Counted from the first letter of the stretch, positions 24,773 through 33,643 are shown. The stretch: DNA of 54,430 nucleotides from Streptomyces sp. ISL-87 (GCF_018614095.1 NZ_JAGGOY010000088.1:1-54430); one strand, 5' to 3'. Program-made: numbers and translations. Notes: generated by a model not told the origin, from the sequence alone.

Positions 24773-26569
24773 TTGCGCGAGTTCAGCCTTCCGGCCCTGT
24801 ACGAGGTCCCGTCGGACGGGAACCTGACGGATCTCATCCGCCGCAACGCCGCTCAGCACCCAGACACCGCCGTCATGGGCCGCAAGGTCGACGGCCGGTG
24901 GCTGGACGTGACGGCGACCGAGTTCCTCGCCGAGGTCCGGTCCGCGGCCAAGGGCCTGATAGCGGCCGGCATCCAGCCCGGCGACCGGGTCGCCCTGATC
25001 TCCCGCACCCGCTACGAGTGGGTGCTGATCGACTTCGCGATCTGGAGCGCGGGCGCCATCACCGTCCCGGTGTACGAGACCAGCTCGCCCGAGCAGATCC
25101 AGTGGATCCTGGGCGACTCGGGCGCGACGGCCGTCATCGTCGAGAGCCCCGCCCACAGCGCGGCCGTGGCCGGCCTGCGCGACCGTCTGCCGGACCTGCG
25201 TGAGGTCTGGGAGATCGAGCAGGGCGCGCTGGCCGCGCTCAACGCCGCCGGCGCGGACGTCACCGACGCCGAGGTCGACGAGCGCAGCAGCCTGGCCAAC
25301 GCGGACGACCCGGCCACCATCGTCTACACCTCGGGCACCACCGGCCGCCCCAAGGGCTGTGTGCTGACCCACCGCAACTTCTTCGCCGAGTGCGGCAATG
25401 TCGTGGAGCGGCTCAGCCCGCTCTTCCGCACGGGCGAGTGCTCCGTGCTGCTCTTCCTCCCGGCGGCGCACGTGTTCGGGCGCCTGGTGGAGGTGGCGTC
25501 CGTGCTGGCGCCGATCCGCCTGGGCTGCGTACCGGACATCAAGAACCTGACCGACGAGCTGGCGTCCTTCAAGCCGACGCTGATCCTCGGTGTGCCGCGC
25601 GTCTTCGAGAAGGTCTACAACTCGGCGCGCGCCAAGGCCCAGGCCGACGGCAAGGGCAAGATCTTCGACGCGGCGGCCGAGACGGCGATCGCGTACAGCC
25701 GCGCGCTGGACGCCCCGGGCGGTCCGTCCTTCGGGCTGAAGCTCAAGCACAAGATCTTCTCGAAGCTGGTCTACAGCAAGCTCCACACGGTCCTCGGCGG
25801 GCGCGGCGAGTACGCGATCTCCGGCGGCGCTCCGCTGGGCGAGCGGCTCGGCCACTTCTTCCGCGGCATCGGCTTCACGGTGCTGGAGGGCTACGGCCTG
25901 ACGGAGTCCTGCGCGGCCACCGCCTTCAATCCCTGGGACCGTACGAAGATCGGTACGGTCGGCCAGCCGCTGCCCGGCTCCGTGGTGCGGATCGCGGACG
26001 ACGGCGAGGTGCTGCTGCACGGCGAGCACATCTTCCAGGGGTACTGGAACAACGAGACGGCGACCGCCGAGGCGCTGACCGACGGCTGGTTCCACACCGG
26101 TGACGTCGGCACCCTCGACGAGGACGGCTACCTCGCGATCACCGGGCGCAAGAAGGAGCTCATCGTCACGGCGGGCGGCAAGAACGTGGCGCCCGCGGTG
26201 ATCGAGGACCGGATCCGGGCGCACGCGCTGGTCGCGGAGTGCATGGTGGTCGGCGACGCGAGGCCGTTCGTGGCCGCGCTGGTCACCATCGACGAGGAGT
26301 TCCTCGGCCGCTGGGCCGCGGAGAACGGCAAGCCGGCCGGGGTGACCGCGGCGGAGCTGCGCGAGGACGCGGACCTCATCGCCGCCGTCCAGAAGGCCGT
26401 GGACGACGGCAACGCGGCGGTTTCCAAGGCGGAATCGGTGCGGAAATTCCGCATTCTCGCCTCCCAGTTCACGGAGGAGTCGGGTCACATCACGCCGTCG
26501 CTGAAGCTGAAGCGGAATGTGGTGGCCAAGGACTTCGCGGACGAGATCGAGGCGCTGTACCGGGGCTGA
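24773..26569 (+). CDS. fadD: Long-chain fatty-acid-CoA ligase (AMP-dependent synthetase)
   Basis: A 598-residue ANL-superfamily enzyme. The P-loop-like motif is IVYTSGTTGRPKGCVLTH (about residue 187), followed by EGYGLTESCA, the adenylate-binding GWFHTGDVG, the hinge LAITGRKKELIVTAGGKNVAP, and the catalytic lysine region LKLKRNVVAKDF near the C-terminus. It activates fatty acids to acyl-CoA via acyl-AMP, at the membrane. A TTG start at 24773 (LREFSLPALYE) is preferred: GGAG lies 8 bases upstream and homologues begin REFSLPALYE; the open frame reaches back to 24716. Confidence 0.94.
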   Translation: MREFSLPALYEVPSDGNLTDLIRRNAAQHPDTAVMGRKVDGRWLDVTATEFLAEVRSAAKGLIAAGIQPGDRVALISRTRYEWVLIDFAIWSAGAITVPVYETSSPEQIQWILGDSGATAVIVESPAHSAAVAGLRDRLPDLREVWEIEQGALAALNAAGADVTDAEVDERSSLANADDPATIVYTSGTTGRPKGCVLTHRNFFAECGNVVERLSPLFRTGECSVLLFLPAAHVFGRLVEVASVLAPIRLGCVPDIKNLTDELASFKPTLILGVPRVFEKVYNSARAKAQADGKGKIFDAAAETAIAYSRALDAPGGPSFGLKLKHKIFSKLVYSKLHTVLGGRGEYAISGGAPLGERLGHFFRGIGFTVLEGYGLTESCAATAFNPWDRTKIGTVGQPLPGSVVRIADDGEVLLHGEHIFQGYWNNETATAEALTDGWFHTGDVGTLDEDGYLAITGRKKELIVTAGGKNVAPAVIEDRIRAHALVAECMVVGDARPFVAALVTIDEEFLGRWAAENGKPAGVTAAELREDADLIAAVQKAVDDGNAAVSKAESVRKFRILASQFTEESGHITPSLKLKRNVVAKDFADEIEALYRG

Positions 26570-26575
26570 TCAGCC

Positions 26576-26620
26576 AGGATCAGCGAAGATCGGTGAGGAT
26601 CAGCGCGGATCGGTGAGGAT
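26576..26620. repeat. Tandem 20-base repeat between fadD and the choA remnant
   Basis: AGGATCAGCGAAGATCGGTG (26576-26595) and AGGATCAGCGCGGATCGGTG (26596-26615) are in direct contact and differ at two positions; a third copy begins AGGAT at 26616. The second copy covers the last codons of the cholesterol oxidase remnant. Confidence 0.9.
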
Positions 26621-27157
26621 CCGGGACATGTTCCGCTCGGCGAGGGCCGTGATCGTCACGAACGGGTTCACGCCGAGCGAGCCGGGGATCAGGGAGCTGT
26701 CGACCACGTACAGCCCCTGGTACCCCTTGGCGCGGCCGTACACGTCGGTCGCCTCGCCGAGTACGCAGCCGCCGAGCGGGTGGTACGTGAAGTTGTCGGC
26801 GAAGGCCTTGTTGTCGCCGAAGAGGTCGTACCGGTAGATCGTGAAGTTGGCCCGGTTGACGCGGCCGAAGAGACACTTGGCGGCCTGGACGGACGGGGTG
26901 TTCTGGTCCCGGCGCCACTGGAGCCGTGCGGAGTCGCTGGCGGCGTCGTAGGTGAAGTGCCCGCGCTCTGGGTTCCTGGTGATGGCCAGGTACATCGAGA
27001 TCCAGTGCTCGAAGCCCATGGGGAGCGGGGCGATCTCGGCGAAGACCGGGTTGGCGGCGTTGTCCCAGTCGTCGATGCCGAGGGCGGGCATGGTGGCCTG
27101 GTTGGCGCCGACGGTGTCCCAGAGGTGGTTGGCGCCGCCCCGAACCCCGCTCCTCAA
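26600..27157 (-). pseudogene. choA: Cholesterol oxidase (GMC oxidoreductase), C-terminal remnant
   Basis: About 180 residues matching only the last third of Streptomyces cholesterol oxidase. Recognisable stretches are PALGIDDWDNAANPVFAEIA, YLAITRNPERG, TIYRYDLFGDNKAFADNFTY, HPLGGCVLGEATDVYGRAKG and GSLGVNPFVTITALAERN. The active-site His (YHPLGG) and Asn (GVNPF) are kept, but the FAD-binding N-terminus and most of the substrate domain (about 320 residues) and the secretion signal are gone. The break at about 27150 falls inside a copy of the dispersed repeat. It cannot bind FAD and is taken as a pseudogene. Confidence 0.88.
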
Positions 27158-27171
27158 ACGCCGGAGGGGCC
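27149..27171. repeat. Dispersed repeat, copy 5, at the choA break
   Basis: GCTCCTCAAACGCCGGAGGGGCC is a variant of the dispersed element (CGGAGG in place of CGGCGG). It lies exactly where homology to cholesterol oxidase ends. Confidence 0.8.
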
Positions 27172-27196
27172 AAAAAAAATAGCCTCGGCTCGGCTA
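27172..27196 (-). terminator. Rho-independent terminator of the glycosyltransferase gene
   Basis: On the minus strand TAGCC-GAGCCGA-GGCTA is followed at once by eight T residues. The stem includes the TAG stop codon. A canonical T-tract is unusual in this window. Confidence 0.7.
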
Positions 27197-28336
27197 CAGC
27201 AGCTCGCGCAGGCGGTCCGCCAGGAGGTCCCAGCGCCACTTCTCCTCGACCCAGGCCCGGCCCCGCTCGCCCATGCGCTGCCGGAGCTCCGGGTCCAGCA
27301 GGAGGGTGGTGATGCGGTCCGCCGCGGCCTCCGGGGCACCGCCACGGACCACCCAGCCCGTCTCGCCGTCCAGCACCGCGTCCGGCGCCCCGCCCGAGTC
27401 CCCCGCGACCACCGGCAGGCCCGTCGCTGAGGCTTCGAGGTAGACGATGCCGAGGCCCTCCACGTCCAGCCCGCCCCGCCGGGTCCGGCACGGCATCGCG
27501 AAGACGTCCCCCGCCCCGTAGTGCGCCGGAAGTTCGGACCACGGGACCGCCCCCGTGAAGACGACGGAGTCCGCCACACCCGTGGACACCGCCAGCGCCC
27601 GCAGGTCCGCCTCGTACGGCCCGCCACCGACGATCAGCAGCACCGCGTCCGGCACCGTCGCCAGGATCCGCGGCATGGCCTGGATCAGCGTGTCCTGGCC
27701 CTTGCGGGGCACCAGCCGGGAGACGCACACGACCACCGGCCGGTCCGAGAGCCCGAGGCCCGCGCGGACCTCCGCACCGCCCGACTCCGGGTGGAAGGTC
27801 TTCTCGTCCACCCCCGGCGGGAGCTGCACCATCCGCGCCGCCGCCCGCTCCGTCACCGCCGAGGCGATCCGAGAGCGGGTGTACTCGCCCAGGTACGTCA
27901 GCGTGTCCGTGCCCTCGCCGATCCGGCGCAGCAACTGCCGCGCAGCAGGCAGCTGGGCCCAGCCCGCCTCGTGCCCGTGGGTGGTGGCGACCAGCCGCCG
28001 CGCCCCCGCCTTCCGCAGCGCCGGGCCCATCAGCCCCAGCGGGGCCGCCGCCCCGAACCACACCGACTCGCATCCGTGTTCGCGCAGCAGCCCCACCGCC
28101 CGCCGCGTCACCCTCGGCGTCGGCAGCAGCATCGTCGTACGGTCGCGCACCACCTGGAACGGCTGCTCGGCGTCGAAGGCCGCGGTGGCTTCGCGACCCT
28201 CCTCGCTGTTCTTCCACGTGGAGGCGTAGACGACGACCCGGTCGGGGTCCAGGCGCAGGGCCATGTTGTGCAGGAAGGCCTGGATGCCCCCCGGGCGCGG
28301 GGGGAAGTCATTGGTCACGATCAGCGTCTTGTGCAT
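27194..28336 (-). CDS. GT4-family glycosyltransferase, PimB-like
   Basis: A 380-residue GT-B glycosyltransferase. The N-terminal NDFPPRPGGIQAFLHNM motif, the hinge VVVCVSRLVPRKGQDTLI (about residue 205) and the C-terminal EGLGIVYLEASATGLPVVAGDSGGAP region (E-x7-E nucleotide-sugar site, EGLGIVYLE) are clear. Similarity to corynebacterial/mycobacterial PimB-type mannosyltransferases suggests transfer of mannose to phosphatidylinositol mannosides from GDP-mannose at the cytoplasmic membrane; this substrate is inferred, not shown. The ATG at 28336 is used. The downstream NlpC-type cell-envelope genes fit an envelope role. Confidence 0.87.
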   Translation of the reverse strand: MHKTLIVTNDFPPRPGGIQAFLHNMALRLDPDRVVVYASTWKNSEEGREATAAFDAEQPFQVVRDRTTMLLPTPRVTRRAVGLLREHGCESVWFGAAAPLGLMGPALRKAGARRLVATTHGHEAGWAQLPAARQLLRRIGEGTDTLTYLGEYTRSRIASAVTERAAARMVQLPPGVDEKTFHPESGGAEVRAGLGLSDRPVVVCVSRLVPRKGQDTLIQAMPRILATVPDAVLLIVGGGPYEADLRALAVSTGVADSVVFTGAVPWSELPAHYGAGDVFAMPCRTRRGGLDVEGLGIVYLEASATGLPVVAGDSGGAPDAVLDGETGWVVRGGAPEAAADRITTLLLDPELRQRMGERGRAWVEEKWRWDLLADRLRELL

Positions 28337-28360
28337 CGCCTGCCAAAGTACCGGACGGCC

Positions 28361-29509
28361 TCACGGAGCCTGCCGCAGCTCCCTCCGCAGGGCCTCCTGC
28401 CAGGCCTTCGTCAGCCCGGCGACGTCCACCCCCACCGCCTCGTCCAGCGCCGCCTGCAACGGCTCCCGCCCGGCCTTCTCGTACAGCAGGACCAGCGCCG
28501 AGTCCCCCCACTTGTCCGCGATCAGCCGGCAGGCCAGCCAGGCGCCCTCGTACGCCCGCGCCAGCGCCGGCGGATCACCGCCGAAGGCGAAGTCCCCGTC
28601 GGCGGGGAGCGCGCCCGGGAGGTCGCCCTGCCGCACCGCCCGCGCCAGCTCCGGCGCGGCCTCCGCCGCCGTACGCCCGGTGCCCCGGTACGCCGCCCAG
28701 TCGGCGAAGCCCTCCGACAGCCACAGCGGGGTCGTCGCGGAGGTGGCGGACCGGGTCGCGACGTGGGTGATCTCGTGGGTCAGGATGATCCGCCGGCCGT
28801 CCTCCCCCAGCTCCCGGTACCCCTCCGGGTTGATCACCACCCGGTCGGCCGGCGCGGGCCCGGCCCCGGCCGTGCCGGTCGTGACGGCGGCCATGCCCCG
28901 GTACGCGGAGGCCGGCCGGCCGAGCAGCGCTGCCATGGCGTCCAGCGTGCCGGGGACCAGCACGACCGCCCGCCGCGCCCACGGCCGCGGCCAGGCCGCG
29001 TTCACCGCGGGCACCGCCCGGTCGGCCTCGGCCGCGATCCGGGACAGGGTCCCGGGGCTCTGCCCGACGCCCAGCACCAGAGAGCGCTCCCCCCGGACCA
29101 CCGCCACCGGGCCCTGGTCCCACAGCTGCGGCGGCGCACCCGGCGCGGGCCGGTCCCCGGTGACCCGCCAGGCCCCGCCGGCACCCTCGCCGTCCCGCGT
29201 CAGCTCCACCTCGCGCGCCGACACCGCCGCGGCGGTGTCGTAGCCGGCGAGCCGGTAGCGCAGCTCCGCCCGGGCGGAGGCCGCCCGTACGCCGTCCCGC
29301 CGGACCGAGGTGACCTCGTAGGCCCAGCCCTCCAGCGGGATCCCGGCGAGCCGCCCGGGCGGCGCGGCGGACCACTCGGCCACCGCCCGCCGGATGTCCT
29401 GTCGGGCGGTATCGGCCGGCCGCGCCGCGCACCCGGTGGCCGGCAGGAGGCACATCAGGAGCAGCGGCAGAAGCAGTGTGCGGAGAACGGCACGGCGACC
29501 CGGGGACAT
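28361..29509 (-). CDS. Secreted lipoprotein metallopeptidase (HExxH, gluzincin-like)
   Basis: A 382-residue lipoprotein. The signal peptide ends in the lipobox LLPATGC (Cys about 27). Residues about 40-170 look like a nuclear-transport-factor-like or other beta-rich domain. The catalytic motif IILTHEITHVATR (about residue 240) and a second glutamate in LWLSEGFADWAAY 20-odd residues on make a zinc gluzincin of the peptidase MA type. It probably acts outside the cytoplasmic membrane; the substrate is unknown. It sits between the PimB-like gene and the NlpC/P60 genes in the same orientation, 24 bases before the glycosyltransferase start. Confidence 0.82.
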   Translation of the reverse strand: MSPGRRAVLRTLLLPLLLMCLLPATGCAARPADTARQDIRRAVAEWSAAPPGRLAGIPLEGWAYEVTSVRRDGVRAASARAELRYRLAGYDTAAAVSAREVELTRDGEGAGGAWRVTGDRPAPGAPPQLWDQGPVAVVRGERSLVLGVGQSPGTLSRIAAEADRAVPAVNAAWPRPWARRAVVLVPGTLDAMAALLGRPASAYRGMAAVTTGTAGAGPAPADRVVINPEGYRELGEDGRRIILTHEITHVATRSATSATTPLWLSEGFADWAAYRGTGRTAAEAAPELARAVRQGDLPGALPADGDFAFGGDPPALARAYEGAWLACRLIADKWGDSALVLLYEKAGREPLQAALDEAVGVDVAGLTKAWQEALRRELRQAP

Positions 29510-29566
29510 CAGCCGATCGTACGCACCACCGGCTCAGCGGCATCTCAGCGGCATCTCAGGGGCATC

Positions 29567-30637
29567 TCAGGGGCGGGTCACCGACGACACCGGCATCATC
29601 CCGACCGGGTCGTACCGCACCCGCGCCCCCGGGTACGGGGCGTGCACCACCTGGCCGTTGCCGACGTACATGCCGACATGGCTGGCGTCCGAGCGGTACG
29701 TCACCAGGTCCCCCGGCTGCGCCTGCGAGAGCGGAACCTGCCGGCCCGCGTGCCGCTGGGCCTGCGAGGTGCGCGGCAGGGAGACGCCCGCCTGACGGTA
29801 CGACCACACCATCAGCCCGGAGCAGTCGAAGCCGGAGGGGCCGGTGGAGCCCCACACGTAGGGGCGCCCGACGGCGGCCCGGGCGGCCATCACCGCGGCC
29901 GCGGCGCGCCCCGAGGAGGGGCCGAGGGAGGGCAGGTCGGGCAGCCCCTCGGGCCGCCCGCCGGAGCGCGAGGCACGCTCGAAGTCGGCGCGCTCCTGCG
30001 AGGACATCGTGTTGAGCAGCCGGCGGGCGAGGGCGAGCTTGGCCGTGACGGACCTCTTGTGCCGGGCCACGTCGGAGCGGAGGGCGTCGAGTTCGGCGAG
30101 TTTGCGGGAGGCCTCGTGGCGCTGCTGGCCGAGCCGGCGCTGCTCCTCGCGCAGGTCGTCGAGCTGCCGGGCCTGACTGCCGGTCAGCCGGTCCAGCGCG
30201 GCGGCCTTCTCGAGGTAGTCGTCCGGGTCCTCGGACAGCATCAGCTCGACGGAGGGGTCGATTCCGCCGGACCGGTACTGGGCCCCGGCGAAGGTGCCGA
30301 GGACGCCCCGCATGGTGTTGATCCGGTCCTGGCCGCGGGCCACCGCGTCCTGGGCCCGGTCGACCTCGCCGCGGAGCTTCCCGGCCCGGTCGTCCGCCTC
30401 GTTGAAGCGCTCGGTGGCCTGCTCGGCCTCCTCGAAGAGCCGGTCGACCTGGGCCCGGGTACCGGCCGGGGGATCGTGCGGCAGCCCGGGGGCCGCGGTC
30501 GCGGGTGCGCCGGTCATGGCGACCGCGGCGGTGGCCGCGGCTGCGGTGAGGACGGTGACCTTCGTGTTCCGGTCGAGGCCGGCGAAGCCCGTGAGGCCGG
30601 TGAGCCCGGTGGGGCCGGGCCGGCGATGGGACGCCAC
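29567..30637 (-). CDS. Secreted NlpC/P60 peptidoglycan hydrolase with coiled coil (first copy)
   Basis: A 356-residue protein. The N-terminus (MASHRRPGP... TVLTAAAATAAVAMTGAPATAAP) is a Sec signal. Residues about 55-210 form a long coiled coil of the RipA/CwlO type. The C-terminal NlpC/P60 domain has the catalytic Cys in GPSGFDCSGLMVW, His in DASHVGMYVG and a third polar residue near VVHAPYPG. It should cleave D-gamma-Glu-meso-DAP (or the LL-DAP equivalent) in cell-wall peptides. The GTG at 30637 has GGGAG 9 bases upstream; the open frame continues further but without coding character. It is a paralogue of the next gene. Confidence 0.92.
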   Translation of the reverse strand: MASHRRPGPTGLTGLTGFAGLDRNTKVTVLTAAAATAAVAMTGAPATAAPGLPHDPPAGTRAQVDRLFEEAEQATERFNEADDRAGKLRGEVDRAQDAVARGQDRINTMRGVLGTFAGAQYRSGGIDPSVELMLSEDPDDYLEKAAALDRLTGSQARQLDDLREEQRRLGQQRHEASRKLAELDALRSDVARHKRSVTAKLALARRLLNTMSSQERADFERASRSGGRPEGLPDLPSLGPSSGRAAAAVMAARAAVGRPYVWGSTGPSGFDCSGLMVWSYRQAGVSLPRTSQAQRHAGRQVPLSQAQPGDLVTYRSDASHVGMYVGNGQVVHAPYPGARVRYDPVGMMPVSSVTRP

Positions 30638-30952
30638 GTGAAACCGCTCCCTTCCGCTGCGCGGGGCCCGGGTCCGCCCCCCGTGGACGGCCGTGTGCCG
30701 GGTTCCGCGCTGGCAGACAGTAACCGCGGCGGCGGGCACCGGCCAACGACCGCCGGAGGGCGCACACAGCGACGCCCCGCCGGAGACGCAGGTCACCGGC
30801 GGGGCGTGCGGTCACAGCGGGGGCTCGGAATTCCCCCGGATGGGCGGTGTACGGCGAGTCCCGTCAACTCCGCGGCGCCAGGGGCATCCCGTCCTCGGCG
30901 GCGCCAGAGGCGTCCCTCAACTTCGCGGCGCCAGGGGCGCCTCGGGGCGGCC
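30638..30952. other. Intergenic region between the two NlpC/P60 genes
   Basis: 315 bases without a gene. It holds a 12-base perfect inverted repeat (30772-30783 and 30796-30807), likely a terminator for the downstream-facing second NlpC gene. Three imperfect copies of a unit around GGCGGCGCCAGGGGC lie near 30872, 30898 and 30924, the last continuing into a GGCGCC-AGG-GGCGCC palindrome just after the stop at 30953. The promoter of the first NlpC gene must also lie here but was not identified. Confidence 0.6.
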
Positions 30953-31984
30953 CTAGCTTCCGACGCGGACGCCGAACTGGAACGGCATGTTGTTGATCGA
31001 CTCGTACTTGACGCCGCCGCGCGGGTTGGAGGCGTGCAGCACCATGCCGTTGCCCGCGTACAGGCCGACGTGGTGGAGGTCGCTGTAGAACAGCACCAGG
31101 TCGCCCGGCTGGAGCTGGCTCTTGCCGATCCGCGTGCCGTCGTTGGCCTGGGTGTACGTGGTGCGCGTGATGCTGACGCCGGCCTGCTTGTAGGCCCACT
31201 GGGTCAGCCCCGAGCAGTCGAAGGCGCTCGGACCCGTGGCACCGGACACGTAGGCCATGCCGAGCTTGGTCTTGGCGGCCTCGAGGGCGGCGCCGGCGCG
31301 GCCGGAGGGCTTGACGTTGCCGAGGTCGGCGCGGTCGGTCTCGCTGCGGCTGGCGCGGCTGTCCTCGTCCTTGATCTGCGCGCGCTCCTGCGCCGTCAGG
31401 GAGTTGAGGAGGGCCTGGGCCTCGGCGAGCTTCTCCTGCGAGGCCTTCTTCTTCTCGCCGAGCTCCTTGCGGGTGGCGTCGAGGTCGGCGAGCTTGCCGG
31501 AGGCCTCCTGGCGCTGCTGCGCGAGGCTGCGCTGCTTGGCCTGGATCTTGGAAACCGCTTCGACCTGCTTGCCGCTCAACTGCTCCAGCGTGGAGGCCTT
31601 GTCGAGGTAGTCGTCCGGGTCGGCGGAGAGGAAGAGGGCGAGGGACTGGTCGACGCCGCCGTTGCGGTACTGGGCGCTGGCCATCGAACCGAGCGCGTTG
31701 CGCAGCTCGTTGAGCTCGTCCTGGCCGCGGGCGACCTGGTCCTGGAGCTGCCCGATCTCCTTTTCGAGCTTCTCCTGGCGTTCCTTGGCCCCGTTGAACT
31801 TCTCGGTGGCCTGCTCCGCCTCTTCGTAGAGAGCGTCGACCTTGGTCTTGACCTCGTCCTTGCTCGGCTTCGCCGGAGCGGCGGAGGCGCCGTGGGCGGA
31901 GAGGACGACGGCTGCGGCCGCGGTGGCGGTGAGCACGGTCACACGAGCACGGTTCGGCTGCTTGGGTCGACGGTGGGACGCCAC
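30953..31984 (-). CDS. Secreted NlpC/P60 peptidoglycan hydrolase with coiled coil (second copy)
   Basis: A 343-residue paralogue of the neighbour at 29567. Signal peptide: TVLTATAAAAVVLSAHGASA. A coiled coil spans about residues 40-205, rich in Glu/Lys/Gln (for example EEAEQATEKFNGAKERQEKL). The NlpC/P60 domain has the catalytic Cys in GPSAFDCSGLTQWAY and His in LHHVGLYAGNG. The coiled coil should hold the enzyme inactive or bind a divisome activator, as in RipA/CwlO systems. The GTG at 31984 follows AAGGAG by 9 bases. A good promoter lies about 100 bases upstream. Confidence 0.93.
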   Translation of the reverse strand: MASHRRPKQPNRARVTVLTATAAAAVVLSAHGASAAPAKPSKDEVKTKVDALYEEAEQATEKFNGAKERQEKLEKEIGQLQDQVARGQDELNELRNALGSMASAQYRNGGVDQSLALFLSADPDDYLDKASTLEQLSGKQVEAVSKIQAKQRSLAQQRQEASGKLADLDATRKELGEKKKASQEKLAEAQALLNSLTAQERAQIKDEDSRASRSETDRADLGNVKPSGRAGAALEAAKTKLGMAYVSGATGPSAFDCSGLTQWAYKQAGVSITRTTYTQANDGTRIGKSQLQPGDLVLFYSDLHHVGLYAGNGMVLHASNPRGGVKYESINNMPFQFGVRVGS

Positions 31985-32087
31985 GAAGGCGAGCTCCTTC
32001 TTCCTAGAGCCGCCGAAGAGCGCACACTCGGCAGCACCCCCGCCCGTCACCCCGAATGAGTGACCTACCGCACGAAGGTTTGAGCAG

Positions 32088-32117
32088 ACCCTAGTGACCC
32101 TCCTGTGATCAGTTCAA
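32088..32117 (-). promoter_or_regulatory. HrdB-type promoter of the second NlpC/P60 gene
   Basis: On the minus strand TTGAAC (32117-32112) is separated by 18 bases from TAGGGT (32093-32088). Transcription would give a leader of about 95 bases before the GTG at 31984. No ydaO (c-di-AMP) riboswitch sequence was recognised in it. Confidence 0.65.
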
Positions 32118-32238
32118 ATCCTGGCGGAAAAAAACCGCTTGCCCTACCAGCTTCTTTACCTACAGCGCACGCTCTGTGCCGAGCACTTGACGGTACGTTC
32201 CCTGCGGCCATGCCCAATTCCGGCATTCGGCCTGGTAG

Positions 32239-33600
32239 TTACGAAACGCGCGAAAGCCGCTTCAGTAGCAAAGCGGACGTCACGGGCCGGGCCCCGGCCT
32301 TGGCCACCCCGTCGGCCACCTCGCGGTCCGTGGAGACCACGACCACGGGCCTGCCGGGCGGCTCGGCGCGCACCAGCTGGCGGATCAGCTCGTCCGCCGT
32401 CACCCCGGCCTTGGAGAACAGCACCCGCACCCCGCGCGGCGGCGCGAGCAGCACCGGGGCCGCCAGCTCCGCCCCGTCGAAGACACAGGTCATCTCCGCC
32501 CCCGTCTGCGCGGCCAGCATCGACAGCCCGCCCAGCAGCCGCAGCCGCTGCTTCTCCAGCGGCATCGTCGGATAGCCGGTCTTCGTCACGTTGTAGCCGT
32601 CGACCACCAGATGCGCCTGAGGCAGCGCCAACAGCTGGTCCAGCAGCGCCGGATCGGTCTCCGACAGCGCCCGCGCCGCGATGTCCTTCGGCGTCATCCG
32701 GCCCGGCTCCACCGCGTCCACCGTGTCCGCCGGGCGGGTCGAGACCGGCGGCAGCGCCAGCTCGCGGCGCAGCCCCTGGGCCGCGTCCAGCACGGTGTCC
32801 AGCAGCAGCCGGAGCCGCATGTCCTCGATGCTGCGCCCCTCACGGGTGGCCCGGCGGGAGGTCTCCAGCGCCGACTCCACCTCCGCCAGCCGGGACTTGA
32901 GCCGCCGGTTCTCGCTCTCGGCGGCGGTCACCTGCGCGGCCGCCTCGCCGCGGATCCCGTCGACCTCGGCGTTGAGCTTGCGGAAGGCGGCCTCGCCCCT
33001 CTTCACGTCGCTGAGGGCGCTGCGCAGCTTGCGCTGAAGCGATTCCGCTTCCTTGCGCGCCGCCTCCAGCTCGCCCCGCACCTGCTCGCCACCGGTGCGC
33101 TGGAGTTCCCGTACGTGGGCCAGTTCCTCGCGGAGCCGGTCCAGCTCGCGCCGGGTCTCCTCGCCGACCCGTTCGGCGTCGGCGCGCTGCGCCTCCTCGC
33201 CGGCCGCGGCCACGAGCTTGACCCAGCCGGCCGGCCGCAGGATGTACGCGGCGGCCGCCACGTCCAGCGGATCGGCGGCGGCGGGCGGGGCACCGGATTC
33301 CAGCGCCGCGGCCAGTTCTGCCTGCGCCTCGCGGAGCTTCTCGGCGACCCGGCCCCGGAAGACGGCGTCACTCTCCACGGCCGAGGCCATGGCGTTGCCC
33401 GCGAACTTGGCGCGCCGGGTCGGGGTGAACCGGGCGTACTGGCGCAGCTGCCCCGGGAGGTCCGCGACCGTCAGTCCGCCGAAGGCGTCCGAGACGAGCG
33501 CGACGACCCGGCGCCGCACGCCTTCGGGCAGCGGGCGGTCGAGCACCTCGGCGGCGTCGCCGGCCACGTCGGCCGGCTCAGCGCCGCTTGCTGGCTCCAC
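32239..33600 (-). CDS. NYN-domain (YacP-like) putative RNA-binding/nuclease protein
   Basis: A 453-residue protein. The C-terminal about 130 residues are a YacP-like NYN PIN-fold domain with AHLVVDGYNVTKTGYP, the acidic EMTCVFDGAEL and VLFSKAGVTADELIRQLV, the expected ring of aspartates for metal-dependent RNA cleavage. The centre (about residues 140-250) is a coiled coil. The N-terminal 120 residues are helical and of unknown function. Proteins of this make-up are universal in Streptomyces; RNA processing is inferred from the fold. The GTG at 33600 is used. Confidence 0.85.
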   Translation of the reverse strand: MEPASGAEPADVAGDAAEVLDRPLPEGVRRRVVALVSDAFGGLTVADLPGQLRQYARFTPTRRAKFAGNAMASAVESDAVFRGRVAEKLREAQAELAAALESGAPPAAADPLDVAAAAYILRPAGWVKLVAAAGEEAQRADAERVGEETRRELDRLREELAHVRELQRTGGEQVRGELEAARKEAESLQRKLRSALSDVKRGEAAFRKLNAEVDGIRGEAAAQVTAAESENRRLKSRLAEVESALETSRRATREGRSIEDMRLRLLLDTVLDAAQGLRRELALPPVSTRPADTVDAVEPGRMTPKDIAARALSETDPALLDQLLALPQAHLVVDGYNVTKTGYPTMPLEKQRLRLLGGLSMLAAQTGAEMTCVFDGAELAAPVLLAPPRGVRVLFSKAGVTADELIRQLVRAEPPGRPVVVVSTDREVADGVAKAGARPVTSALLLKRLSRVS

Positions 33601-33643
33601 AATCCGTCACCCCTACCGTGATCTCCGAATGGGCACGGCTCCG

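Noticed and set aside
26600..27157. A functional short GMC oxidoreductase
   Set aside because: The FAD-binding N-terminal domain and signal peptide are missing, and the only start codon (TTG) lies inside the dispersed repeat.
27521..32059. A 1512-codon open frame on the plus strand
   Set aside because: It runs antisense through the glycosyltransferase, lipoprotein and NlpC genes, is low in complexity and has no domains, so it is a high-GC shadow frame.
31985..32238. A ydaO (c-di-AMP) riboswitch before the second NlpC/P60 gene
   Set aside because: Streptomyces wall-hydrolase genes often have one, but none of the conserved ydaO strings could be found; only a plain promoter is seen.
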